A DNA stretch of 33,208 bases, from positions 1 to 33,208 of the forward strand of contig JAGQWM010000028.1 of NCBI GenBank assembly GCA_020437365.1, read 5' to 3'. The notes beneath the pieces were generated by a model. It was not told the DNA's origin. It ran no database searches and worked only from the letters and a program-made list of their open reading frames with translations. This document shows positions 24,964 to 33,156 of the stretch, one piece after another. The DNA comes from Chitinophagaceae bacterium (GTDB lineage Bacteria > Bacteroidota > Bacteroidia > Chitinophagales > Chitinophagaceae). Position 1 is the stretch's first letter, and every line of letters begins with the position of its first letter. Both the position numbers and the translations under genes were made by a program.

Positions 24964-26682
24964 TCACAAACTTAATCCTTCTATCAACTTCTGTATTTTC
25001 TCTTCCAATTTTTTATCCATCTTATCAAAATCTTCTGCTTTTTCCAGTGTATCATGCACACTGAAATAGAATTTAATTTTTGGTTCCGTGCCACTTGGCC
25101 TGGCAGAAATACTACTGCCGTCGGCTAAAATAAATTGTAACACATTTGACTTTGGTATTTCAATTGGCCACTCTTCATTCGTATCTATATTTTTCCCTTT
25201 TTGTAACTCATAATCGAGGATTTGCATTACGGCCACATCGTTGATACTTGCCGGCGGATTATTGCGGTATCGTTCCATCATTTTGGCAATTTGTTGCTGC
25301 CCGTCCATTCCTTTTTTTACAATGGAAATTAATCTTTCTTTATAAAATCCATACTCCATGTAGAGATCAATCATTTTCTCAAACAAGCTTCTGCCTTTTT
25401 GTTTTTCATAAGCAGCCATTTCACATAATAAAGCCACGGCACTAATGCCATCTTTGTCACGAATTTGATTACCAATCATTAATCCGAAACTTTCTTCCCC
25501 GCCGATGATGTAATTTTCATTTTCTTCCCGCTGCCTGATCATTTCTGCAATCCATTTAAAACCGGTTAACACACGGTAGCAACTAACCTGGTTGCCTTTG
25601 GCTATTTTATCAATCATGGGTGTCGTTACAATGGTAGTTACCACCATATCATTCGACTGCGCAATGCCTTTTGTCTTGCGGGCTTCCAATAAATAATTAA
25701 ATGCCAGTGCAGCCGTTTGATTGCCGTTCATCAAAACCCATTGTCCATGATTATCTTTTATGCCAATGGCAATCCTGTCGGCATCGGGGTCGGTTCCGCA
25801 AAGTATATCAGCATCTATTTTTTTAGCCATTTGCAAACCGAGGTGCATGGCTTCACTTTCTTCCGGGTTGGGATATTTCACCGTGGGAAAATTGCCATCC
25901 GGTTGGCTTTGTTCTTCTACGATATGTACATTTTCAAAACCAAATGTTTTGAATACTTCCGGCATTAACATGATACCTGTTCCATGAATGGGTGTGTACA
26001 CAATTTTCAAGTTTTTTTGTTGTGCAATCACTTCAGGAAAAACGCTCAAACTTTTGACCATTTGAATATATTGTTCATCCATTTCTTTTCCAATGAGTGT
26101 TATGTTTTCGTCATGGCCATTCCACTTCACATCATCTACTGAAGCAATTTTATCTACTTCTTGAATCACATTTTTATCGTGTGGCGGTACCAATTGCGAA
26201 CCATCATCCCAATAAGCTTTGTATCCATTATATTCTTTTGGATTATGCGAAGCCGTACAAACAACACCGCCCTGGCATTTTAATTGCCGGATGGCAAAAG
26301 ATAATTCCGGTGTAGGCCGCAATGATTCAAATAAAAAAACTTTAATGCCATTTGCTGCAAATACATGCGCCGTTGTTTCGGCAAAGAACCTACTGTTGTT
26401 TCTACTATCATGTGCAATGGCCACTTTCACACCTTCAGGAAAGCATTTATTTAAGTAATTGGCATAACCCTGTGTTGCCATTCCAACGGTATATTTATTC
26501 ATTCGGTTAGTTCCCACTCCCATGATTCCCCGAAGGCCACCGGTACCAAATTCGAGATTTTTATAAAACGCTTCTTCCAATGCTTTCGGGTCTTGTTGCA
26601 ATGCTGCCACTACTTTCTTTGTTGATTCATCAAAATTACCAGTGAGCCATGTATTGACTTTATTCAAAATTTCCTGCTTCAT
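24964..26682 (-). CDS. Phosphoglucomutase / phosphomannomutase (alpha-D-phosphohexomutase)
   Basis: Interconverts hexose 1- and 6-phosphates through a phosphoserine. It has 572 residues and four domains. The catalytic Ser145 lies in TASHNPKEYNGYK; the Mg2+ loop is GTDPDADRIAIG (Asp298, 300 and 302); the sugar-binding loop is GGEESFG (394-400); the phosphate-binding loop near the C-terminus is RPSGTEPKIKFYF. Its length and the FGTGGLRGIMGVGTNRMN N-terminus match the PgcA-type alpha-phosphoglucomutase group rather than the shorter phosphoglucosamine mutases. The exact sugar preference cannot be read from sequence. It is convergent with the T9SS protein and divergent from the DUF2279 gene. Confidence 0.94.
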   Translation of the reverse strand: MKQEILNKVNTWLTGNFDESTKKVVAALQQDPKALEEAFYKNLEFGTGGLRGIMGVGTNRMNKYTVGMATQGYANYLNKCFPEGVKVAIAHDSRNNSRFFAETTAHVFAANGIKVFLFESLRPTPELSFAIRQLKCQGGVVCTASHNPKEYNGYKAYWDDGSQLVPPHDKNVIQEVDKIASVDDVKWNGHDENITLIGKEMDEQYIQMVKSLSVFPEVIAQQKNLKIVYTPIHGTGIMLMPEVFKTFGFENVHIVEEQSQPDGNFPTVKYPNPEESEAMHLGLQMAKKIDADILCGTDPDADRIAIGIKDNHGQWVLMNGNQTAALAFNYLLEARKTKGIAQSNDMVVTTIVTTPMIDKIAKGNQVSCYRVLTGFKWIAEMIRQREENENYIIGGEESFGLMIGNQIRDKDGISAVALLCEMAAYEKQKGRSLFEKMIDLYMEYGFYKERLISIVKKGMDGQQQIAKMMERYRNNPPASINDVAVMQILDYELQKGKNIDTNEEWPIEIPKSNVLQFILADGSSISARPSGTEPKIKFYFSVHDTLEKAEDFDKMDKKLEEKIQKLIEGLSL

Positions 26683-26698
26683 ATATTATTTTTTTAAT

Positions 26699-26819
26699 AG
26701 CCACTAAGATATTGAATTTAAACCTCAATCCGTTTCGGTTTTCCCATCGTAAATTTGTTACCATGAATTTTAACCCTGTGTGTTTTTGTCCTAAAACTTT
26801 GTGTCCGCTGTGCTAAAAA
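26699..26819. repeat. Degenerate CTTTGTG-type intergenic repeat
   Basis: The spacer carries GCCACTAAGATATTG and, further on, CCTGTGTGTTTTTGTCC followed by CTTTGTGTCCGCTGTGCT. This resembles the CACTAAG...CTTTGTGTCCTCTGTGGTTAAAA family of intergenic repeats that I recall from many Bacteroidota genomes. The right end runs into the start codon of the DUF2279 gene. Confidence 0.45.
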
Positions 26820-27814
26820 AAATAATCATACCATTTGTGCTAAGTTTTGTTTTCTGTAATGCATTTGCACAGGATACGCTGCATAAAAAAATTATTGAAC
26901 CAGTTCCTGAATCTCAGAAAACTCTGAAAATGACTTCTTTTTCAAAAATCCAGCATCTGACTCAGGAGAAAAAGAAAAAAAGAACCTGGCTAGTAGCCGG
27001 CGCCAATGTACTCGGTTATGGTGGCGCCATGATTGGTTTATCAAAGGCTTGGTACAGTCAATATGAAAAAACAAAATTCCACACTTTCAATGATTTTCCG
27101 GAATGGAAACAAGTAGATAAACTCGGGCATTTATATGCGGCTTATATTGAAAGTCGCGGTAGTATGGAAATGTGGCGGTGGACCGGCATGGATCGTAAAA
27201 AAAGAATTTGGATTGGTGGCATGAGCGGTGCCATGTATCAAACCGTTATAGAAATCCTGGATGGATACAGCTCCGGTTGGGGCTGGAGTTGGGGCGATTT
27301 TGGTGCCAACATTATCGGTAGCGGCACTTTAGTAGCACAGGAACTGGCCTGGAATGACCAACGGATTAAAATCAAATTTTCCTTTCACAAAAAAAATTAT
27401 GACAATGCAGCATTGAACCAACGGAGCGATGAATTATTTGGCAGCAGTTGGCCGGAAAGAATGTTGAAGGATTACAACGGACAAACTTATTGGGCCAGCA
27501 TCAACCTTAAACCATTTTTCAAAAATGCAAAAATTCCGGATTGGTTATCGGTAGCCATTGGTTATGGTGCTGATGGCATGTTTGGCGCCCGGGAAAATGT
27601 AAAAAAAGATGAAAATGGAAATGTGGTTTTCGACAGGACTGACATCAAAAGAGTTCGTCAGTGGTATGTGTCGCCCGACATTGACCTCACAAAAATTAAA
27701 ACTAATAAAAAAGGATTGAAGTTTTTGTTTACTGTTTTAAGTGCATTCAAATTTCCTTTACCCTCACTCGAATTGTCTGCTGGGAAATTAAAATTTCATG
27801 CCTTACATTTTTAA
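26810..27814 (+). CDS. DUF2279 (YfiM-like) envelope protein, GTG start
   Basis: About 334 residues. No ATG precedes the signal peptide. The frame opens at 26795 and offers GTG at 26801 or 26810; the latter begins MLKKIIIPFVLSFVFCNAFAQ, a clean signal peptide, and is preferred. The DUF2279 core is evident: GYGGAMIGLSKAWYSQYEK, FHTFNDFPEWKQVDKLGH, LYAAYIESRGSMEMWRWTG, then GGMSGAMYQTVIEILDGYS, SSGWGWSWGDFGANIIGSG and NDQRIKIKFSFH. The C-terminal third continues with a conserved Bacteroidota extension (PERMLKDYNGQTYWASINLK). The family is outer-membrane associated and of unknown function. It starts inside a degenerate repeat and ends 55 bp before the 4Fe-4S membrane protein. Confidence 0.85.
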   Translation: MLKKIIIPFVLSFVFCNAFAQDTLHKKIIEPVPESQKTLKMTSFSKIQHLTQEKKKKRTWLVAGANVLGYGGAMIGLSKAWYSQYEKTKFHTFNDFPEWKQVDKLGHLYAAYIESRGSMEMWRWTGMDRKKRIWIGGMSGAMYQTVIEILDGYSSGWGWSWGDFGANIIGSGTLVAQELAWNDQRIKIKFSFHKKNYDNAALNQRSDELFGSSWPERMLKDYNGQTYWASINLKPFFKNAKIPDWLSVAIGYGADGMFGARENVKKDENGNVVFDRTDIKRVRQWYVSPDIDLTKIKTNKKGLKFLFTVLSAFKFPLPSLELSAGKLKFHALHF

Positions 27815-27869
27815 TACATTATCAATAATTTAATTTGCTGACAAAACTGTAAATTAGCAGTTGTAAATC

Positions 27870-29198
27870 ATGACTATGCAAATAGCCCAACAAATCCTGT
27901 TTATTCTAATTATTGCTTTTGCCATTTGGTTTTTTACCAAAAAAGTAAATGAGATACGCCGCAATATAAACCTGGGCCGTGATGAAGAAATAAATGACCA
28001 TAAAAAACAACGTTGGAGAAATGTATTGCTATTGGCCTTTGGCCAAAAAAAAATGTTTCGAAATCCATTGGTGGCAGTGATGCATTTTTTGGTCTATGCA
28101 GGATTTATCATTATCAATATCGAAGTGTTGGAAATTATTTTGGATGGTATTTTAGGTACACATCGATTGTTTAGTAATGCCTTGGGCAATATTTACCTTT
28201 TCTTAATCAATGCGTTTGAAATTTTAGCCATTCTTGTACTCGTGTCTTGTGCTATTTTTCTTGTCAGAAGAAATGCTTTAAAAATAAAACGGTTTATCAG
28301 TAAAGATCTTGATGGCTGGCCCCGTTCCGATGCCAATTATATTTTGATTACTGAGATCATCCTGATGACTTTATTTCTTTTTATGAACAGTAGCGATACT
28401 TTATTGCAAGCTCGTGGCGTGGAACATTATGCAGCACATCCTACCGGAAATTTTTTGGTCTCTCATTATTTTCATGGATTACTCAATGGCTTAAGCAATG
28501 AAAATTTAATTTTCATAGAAAGAGGTTGCTGGTGGTTGCACATTGTCGGCATCCTGGCATTTTTGAATTACCTGCCTTATTCAAAACATTTTCATATCAT
28601 ACTCGCTTTTCCCAATGCATATTACAGCTGCTTACAACCAATGGGGCAAATGGAAAATATGCCTTCCATTCAAAATGAAGTGTTGTATGCCATGCAACCC
28701 GAACTGGCGCCAACGGGAGAACAACCGGCTCCACAAAAATTTGGTGCCAAAGATGTGCAGGATTTAAGTTGGAAGAATTTAATGGACGCTTATACCTGCA
28801 CCGAATGTGGACGATGCTCAGCCGCTTGTCCAGCTACTCAAACCGGCAAAAAACTTTCACCAAGAAAAATAATGATGGATACCCGTGACAGAGTGCATCA
28901 AGTGGGAAAGAATGTCCAAAAAAACGGATCTTTTCAAGACGATGGAAAATCCCTGCTTCACGATTATATATCGGTGGAAGAATTGAGTGCCTGTACCACT
29001 TGCAATGCTTGCGTACAAGAATGCCCGGTCAGCATCAGCCCGTTGGATATAATTATTCAACTCCGTCGTTATCTCGTTATGGAAGAAAGCAATACTTCAC
29101 CGGAATGGGCCGCCATGTTCAGCAATGTAGAAAACAATTTTGCACCCTGGAAATTCAGTCCCGAAGAAAGGGATAAATGGGCCGAAGAAATGAAATAA
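27870..29198 (+). CDS. Membrane-bound 4Fe-4S dicluster protein (HdrE/HdrC-like)
   Basis: 442 residues. The N-terminal half is a membrane domain with about five helices (about 8-23, 66-92, 107-132, 156-172, 222-236) and several His in or near helices (72, 224, 240, 242) that could bind haem b. The C-terminal part has two CxxCxxCxxxCP motifs (Cys310/313/316/320 and Cys375/378/381/385), so two 4Fe-4S clusters. This is the arrangement of HdrE-plus-HdrC or the electron-transfer half of GlpC/DsrK-type oxidoreductases. The partner with catalytic CCG domains is most likely the HdrB-like gene at 31727, which here is not adjacent. The start could also be the ATG at 27876. Electron donor and acceptor are unknown. 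Confidence 0.87.
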   Translation: MTMQIAQQILFILIIAFAIWFFTKKVNEIRRNINLGRDEEINDHKKQRWRNVLLLAFGQKKMFRNPLVAVMHFLVYAGFIIINIEVLEIILDGILGTHRLFSNALGNIYLFLINAFEILAILVLVSCAIFLVRRNALKIKRFISKDLDGWPRSDANYILITEIILMTLFLFMNSSDTLLQARGVEHYAAHPTGNFLVSHYFHGLLNGLSNENLIFIERGCWWLHIVGILAFLNYLPYSKHFHIILAFPNAYYSCLQPMGQMENMPSIQNEVLYAMQPELAPTGEQPAPQKFGAKDVQDLSWKNLMDAYTCTECGRCSAACPATQTGKKLSPRKIMMDTRDRVHQVGKNVQKNGSFQDDGKSLLHDYISVEELSACTTCNACVQECPVSISPLDIIIQLRRYLVMEESNTSPEWAAMFSNVENNFAPWKFSPEERDKWAEEMK

Positions 29199-29268
29199 GT
29201 CTGCTGAAATAACGTTATAAATGCGTAACGAAATTCTTTGGCCTTTCATATTACCCTAAAATATTAGT

Positions 29269-29787
29269 ATGAGAAAATATTTCCTGATTTCATTTTTGTT
29301 TGTATCCTGTGTTGCTTTTTCTCAAAAACCAAAAGAAATCGGCGCTTCTTACTACAAAACATTTGGTCAGAATTTTAAAGGCAATCTCGCCGGTGGTAGT
29401 TATGCATCCTACAATAATAAAAGCAGTTGGAATATTACATTGACTTATAATTTTTCAGCCAAAAGCACTTATTCACAATACAAAGGGTTTGGCCTAGCTG
29501 CCGGTTATCGTTATGCGATAACACAATCCACAAAAGGCAGTGGAATTTTTGCCGGTGCCAAAGTTTTTCTCTTATTCGATAATTATGCTGGTAAAACAAC
29601 CAAAAACAGTTTTGCCATTATGCCAATGGCTGAAGCCGGGTATCATTTTGTTTTTAAAACACATTATTTTGCTTCGCCACAAATCGGCTATGGATATACG
29701 TTAAAAGTTTCGAAAGATTATAACTCTCTTGATGAAGATGCCGGTCAGCGTTATATTGGCGGGCTGTCTTTGGGCTATCGTTTTTAA
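29269..29787 (+). CDS. Small outer-membrane beta-barrel-like protein, 172 aa
   Basis: A signal peptide (about 1-18, ending CVAFSQ) precedes a sequence of alternating polar/hydrophobic strands rich in Gly, Tyr and Ser (GLAAGYRYAI, FAIMPMAEAGYHFVF, PQIGYGYTLKVS). It ends in an aromatic strand finishing in Phe (YIGGLSLGYRF), which is the usual outer-membrane assembly signal. The size fits an 8-stranded barrel. No enzyme motif is seen. It follows the 4Fe-4S gene by 70 bp on the same strand and is convergent with the LysE gene, its stop only 6 bp away. The function is unknown. Confidence 0.8.
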   Translation: MRKYFLISFLFVSCVAFSQKPKEIGASYYKTFGQNFKGNLAGGSYASYNNKSSWNITLTYNFSAKSTYSQYKGFGLAAGYRYAITQSTKGSGIFAGAKVFLLFDNYAGKTTKNSFAIMPMAEAGYHFVFKTHYFASPQIGYGYTLKVSKDYNSLDEDAGQRYIGGLSLGYRF

Positions 29788-29793
29788 TTGAAT

Positions 29794-30474
29794 TTATTCT
29801 GGTGTCGATGCAGCTTCTTTTTCCTTTACCATTTTATGAATCGGGTCTTTTTTTCTCAGGATTCGAAATAGTTGAATCAATGCTGTCAGGGCGAAAATAC
29901 CGCCAATAACCCAGCTGAGAATATCCTGGTTGTTGCTGATTTTATTGGCAATAAGCAAGCCGCCAAAAATAAAAACACAATTGCCAATGAAAGTGCCAAT
30001 GCCAATGCCACAGATATAAATATTGTAATGATTTTTTTTCGGTAATAAAATCTTCTTGGTAAAAAGTACTGTGCTCCAGCCAAACCAAAAAGGTATTTGA
30101 ACCGGATTTACCGCACTCATTGTTAGGCCAAGCAGGAATTTCGGCATCGGGCTATCGAGCAATACATTTTTATTCACTGATGGATGCATAGCCGCATAAA
30201 AGCTGGCAATGGCCAACGCCAATACAATAAAAAAAGTTACCCATTCCAATGCTTTTAATATTTTCTCTTGTTTGCGAATCCAATCCATAGCCACGAGTGA
30301 AATTCTCACATAAACAATTTCAGCCAATAAGGAACCGGCAGAAAACAACATGGCCGCCAACACTCCATCTGTAATTGAAATTTGCATAGCCGCAATATTC
30401 AAAGTTCCTAATGGTAAGGAACCAAGAAAACTGACTAACATGCCTACAAAAAAAATTTTTAGTAATGGCCGCAT
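29794..30474 (-). CDS. LysE/RhtB-family exporter
   Basis: 226 residues, about six transmembrane helices. The family signature is at the N-terminus, LGSLPLGTLNIAAMQISITDG (the G.x.PGP.n-like turn of LysE), and the second half repeats a similar pattern (LLGLTMSAVNPVQIPFWFGW). LysE-type proteins export amino acids and related small molecules; the substrate is unknown. The C-terminus is a charged tail (RILRKKDPIHKMVKEKEAA). It starts 52 bp downstream of the ATP-grasp gene on the same strand, so the two are probably co-transcribed. Confidence 0.87.
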   Translation of the reverse strand: MRPLLKIFFVGMLVSFLGSLPLGTLNIAAMQISITDGVLAAMLFSAGSLLAEIVYVRISLVAMDWIRKQEKILKALEWVTFFIVLALAIASFYAAMHPSVNKNVLLDSPMPKFLLGLTMSAVNPVQIPFWFGWSTVLFTKKILLPKKNHYNIYICGIGIGTFIGNCVFIFGGLLIANKISNNQDILSWVIGGIFALTALIQLFRILRKKDPIHKMVKEKEAASTPE

Positions 30475-30526
30475 GCAACGAAAATAGGAAGTTAAATTTG
30501 TTTACAGGCATACTTCCCGAAAAGCA

Positions 30527-31564
30527 TTAATCAAATTTTTCAAGAATTTTAAAATGTCTTTTCGCTTCTTTTAAGTATCGGTATCCCTTCATAAAAGACC
30601 ATCGTTTTATTCCTTGCTGATGGTTATAGCGGCTGATTTTGTACAAAACTTTCCAGTGATGCAAAATCGTACCATACGCTTTTCGCAAACTCATATTACA
30701 ATCGTAAATATGATTCGGTTCGGCACCGCAACCATTGAATTCAAGAATCAGAAAATTCTTACCTTCTATCAAATCTTCTATCGAAGAAGTTTTAATATCG
30801 TATCTGCCATAATAAAACTGGTTGTTATAATGACTCAGTTTATCAAAAACCCGGTGGAGACTATCATTAATTTGATTATGTAAGTTAGTGAAATGAGCCC
30901 CACGGTTATGGTTACCCGCATACGATAAATAAAATATTTCGCCGTCATCCAACACCCTGTCGAAGCGATGCTTGTGCCGGTGTTCCATTTCCTCCATCCT
31001 GTATTTGGCCCTTGGATGTTTGGCTACCAATTCTTTCAAAGTTGAATGCCCATCGCCTTTGACTTGCAATAATTCTTTTTGAATAAAACCGCTGACGACC
31101 CCTTTTTCTTTCCAGGGAAAACGATAATAAAACACACTGACTTCTACCGGCAATTCTACTAAATCCTGTACAATATATTCTACCGGAATTCGCTCATGAT
31201 ATTTCTGAAGCTGTTCTTTATTTTCAATCTTTCTAAATAAAATTCCTTTCATACCAACATCCGGTTTCACAATAAAAGGAAATTGAAAACCACTTTCTTG
31301 TATTGTATTGCAGACCTCATTAAAAGGCAAATCATGCATGATATAAATTGTTTTGGGCACTAAATCAGGTGGTAATTGATCATACATTTCTTTTTTGCCC
31401 TCACCTTCAAAACCACCGAAAGTAATGGTTGGATTTGATGGTGTAAAAAACCAAAAATTCCAGCTACGTAAACAATACCACAACCAAACCGGGCTAATTG
31501 GAAAATAGAGGACATAAAAATTCCATCGCTCCCAGTTCGTTATTTTTTGGAAAAATTTTTTCAT
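30527..31564 (-). CDS. ATP-grasp (D-Ala-D-Ala ligase-like) enzyme of unknown substrate
   Basis: 345 residues from the ATG at 31564 (MKKFFQKITNWERWNF); a TTG five codons upstream extends the frame but is not needed. The N-terminal 60 residues are unusually aromatic (YVLYFPISPVWLWYCLRSW, then NFWFFTPSNP) and may touch the membrane. An ATP-grasp fold follows: FIVKPDVGMKGILFRKI supplies the nucleotide lysine and glycine loop, EYIVQDLVELPVEVSVFYY the next strand, and FLILEFNGCGAEPNHIYD the Mg-binding Glu/Asn. Such folds join a carboxylate to an amine or thiol through an acyl phosphate. It is followed by a LysE-type exporter. The product is not predictable from sequence. Confidence 0.85.
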   Translation of the reverse strand: MKKFFQKITNWERWNFYVLYFPISPVWLWYCLRSWNFWFFTPSNPTITFGGFEGEGKKEMYDQLPPDLVPKTIYIMHDLPFNEVCNTIQESGFQFPFIVKPDVGMKGILFRKIENKEQLQKYHERIPVEYIVQDLVELPVEVSVFYYRFPWKEKGVVSGFIQKELLQVKGDGHSTLKELVAKHPRAKYRMEEMEHRHKHRFDRVLDDGEIFYLSYAGNHNRGAHFTNLHNQINDSLHRVFDKLSHYNNQFYYGRYDIKTSSIEDLIEGKNFLILEFNGCGAEPNHIYDCNMSLRKAYGTILHHWKVLYKISRYNHQQGIKRWSFMKGYRYLKEAKRHFKILEKFD

Positions 31565-31726
31565 ATTTTTTTTGACCAATCAAAAATAAGTGCTACCGCC
31601 ACTAATTCAAAAAATATATCGCCGGATTCATTCCATCGAAAATGTAGATTTCATTTTGCCAATAAAAGACAAAAGCGGAACTTTAACCCCGACGACAATG
31701 CAACACTTTATCAAATCAGAAGAATC

Positions 31727-32506
31727 ATGAACATTCCCACTGTTGCCCAATTAGCTGCCGAAGGCAAACAACCCGATATACTTTTTTGGGTTGGCTGTTC
31801 CGGAAGTTTTGACCAAAGAGCCCAAAAAATCACCAAAGCTTTTGCCACTATTTTGAATAAAGTAGGTATCAACTATGCCATTCTTGGCAAAGAAGAAATG
31901 TGTACCGGCGACCCGGCCCGCAGAGCCGGCAATGAATTTATGTTTCAGATGATGGCTTATCAGAATATTCAAGTGTTGAATAATTATCAAATCAAAAAAA
32001 TTGTAACAGCCTGCCCACATTGCTTCAATATTATAAAAAATGAATATCCTGAATTGGGTGGCCATTACGAAGTGGTTCATCACGCCAGTTTCTTACAATC
32101 TCTAATTGACGAAGGCAAAATAAAAATGAAAGAAGGCGGTTCTTTCAAAGGGAAAAAAATAACTTATCACGATAGTTGTTATCTCGGCAGGGCCAATTCT
32201 ATTTACGAAGCACCCCGAAAAGTTTTGGAAGCATTAGACGCCGAACTGATAGAAATGAAACGTTGCAGGAGCAATGGACTTTGTTGTGGTGCCGGTGGAG
32301 CACAAATGTTCAAAGAAGAGGAAAAAGGTGATGTAAGAATCAACGTTGAAAGAACCCGTGAAGCCATCGATACCGGTGCTTCTGTGATTGCAGCTGCCTG
32401 TCCTTTTTGTAATACCATGCTTACCGATGGTGTAAAACAACATGAAAAAGAAGAGGATGTTGAAATTCTGGATATTGCTGAATTAATTGCGGCCAGTATG
32501 GAGTAA
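31727..32506 (+). CDS. HdrB-like (Fe-S)-binding protein with two CCG domains
   Basis: 259 residues from the ATG at 31727 (MNIPTVAQLAAEGKQPDILFW). The frame is open to 31547, but that leader is low-complexity and overlaps the divergent ATP-grasp gene. Two cysteine-rich CCG domains are present: the first with Cys24, Cys59 and CPHC (96-99), having a single Cys in EEMCTGDPARRAGNE where the motif often has two; the second complete, with Cys151, CC at 186-187 (LCCGAGGAQM) and CPFC (225-228). In HdrB, GlpC and LutA such domains hold a catalytic 4Fe-4S or zinc site. It probably partners with the membrane 4Fe-4S protein at 27870. The next gene starts 9 bp downstream, indicating an operon. Confidence 0.88.
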   Translation: MNIPTVAQLAAEGKQPDILFWVGCSGSFDQRAQKITKAFATILNKVGINYAILGKEEMCTGDPARRAGNEFMFQMMAYQNIQVLNNYQIKKIVTACPHCFNIIKNEYPELGGHYEVVHHASFLQSLIDEGKIKMKEGGSFKGKKITYHDSCYLGRANSIYEAPRKVLEALDAELIEMKRCRSNGLCCGAGGAQMFKEEEKGDVRINVERTREAIDTGASVIAAACPFCNTMLTDGVKQHEKEEDVEILDIAELIAASME

Positions 32507-32515
32507 CTTTGCCGC

Positions 32516-33025
32516 ATGAATTTAAATTATAAACACCTTCTCGATAAAAACTTTCATCCCGATTCCAGGGTTTGGGTTTATCAATCCAATCGTTTATTTA
32601 GTATAAACGAAGCATTAGAAATTGAAGAAAAATTAAATGCATTTACTAAAAACTGGCTCAGCCATGGTGCACCGGTAAAAGCGGCCGGTTATTTATTTTT
32701 TGGCCGGTTTATTATTTTAATGGCTGATGAATCGGCTACCGGTGTTGGCGGTTGCAGCACCGACAGCTCCGTTCATTTTATTAAATCCATTGAAAAAGAT
32801 TATTCAGTACAATTGTTAGACCGAACTACACTTGCTTTTGTTGTAAAAGATGAAATACAGTTATTGCCAATGGCACAATTGACTTACAGTTTGCAAAACG
32901 GTTATATCAATCCAGACGATTTGTTTTTTAATAATGTAGTGGGCACCAAAAATGAATTGGAAAATAATTGGATGATTCCGGTAAAAGAAAGTTGGATTTC
33001 TAAAAAAATAAATGTTACTCAATAG
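32516..33025 (+). CDS. Conserved Bacteroidota protein, 169 aa (no ATPase motifs)
   Basis: A soluble protein without a signal peptide. Recognisable stretches are SRVWVYQSNRLFSINEALEI, HGAPVKAAGYLFFGRFIILM, and ATGVGGCSTDSSVHFIKSI followed by EKDYSVQLLDRTT. The GGCSTDSSV segment with its lone Cys looks like a conserved functional site. I recall close relatives being labelled ABC transporter ATPase in databases, but no Walker A, Walker B or ABC signature exists here, so that name should not be used. It starts 9 bp after the HdrB-like gene and probably belongs to that operon. The function is unknown. Confidence 0.82.
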   Translation: MNLNYKHLLDKNFHPDSRVWVYQSNRLFSINEALEIEEKLNAFTKNWLSHGAPVKAAGYLFFGRFIILMADESATGVGGCSTDSSVHFIKSIEKDYSVQLLDRTTLAFVVKDEIQLLPMAQLTYSLQNGYINPDDLFFNNVVGTKNELENNWMIPVKESWISKKINVTQ

Positions 33026-33137
33026 TTTACTGATTCGAGAGTTTTTTTTCTGGAAAGTTTTGCTGGCTGTAAATATTTAATCGAATCCCTGCCTGCTGAT
33101 TGGTAGCGGAACATAAATTATTATTTCTAAATTCAGA

Positions 33138-33156
33138 TGCTGAATCAAGTTCAGCA
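33138..33156. repeat. REP-like palindromic hairpin
   Basis: Perfect 7-bp arms TGCTGAA / TTCAGCA around TCAAG, inside AGATGCTGAATCAAG...CAGCAGGACG. There is no T-tract, so it is not an intrinsic terminator. The form resembles the AGATCCTGAAACAAGTTCAG-type intergenic palindromes that I recall as dispersed in bacterial genomes. The rest of 33026-33208 holds no gene I can support. Confidence 0.5.

Noticed and set aside
31751..32517. Minus-strand open frames opposite the HdrB-like gene
   Set aside because: They overlap a clear CCG-domain coding frame and show no independent start region or family motif.
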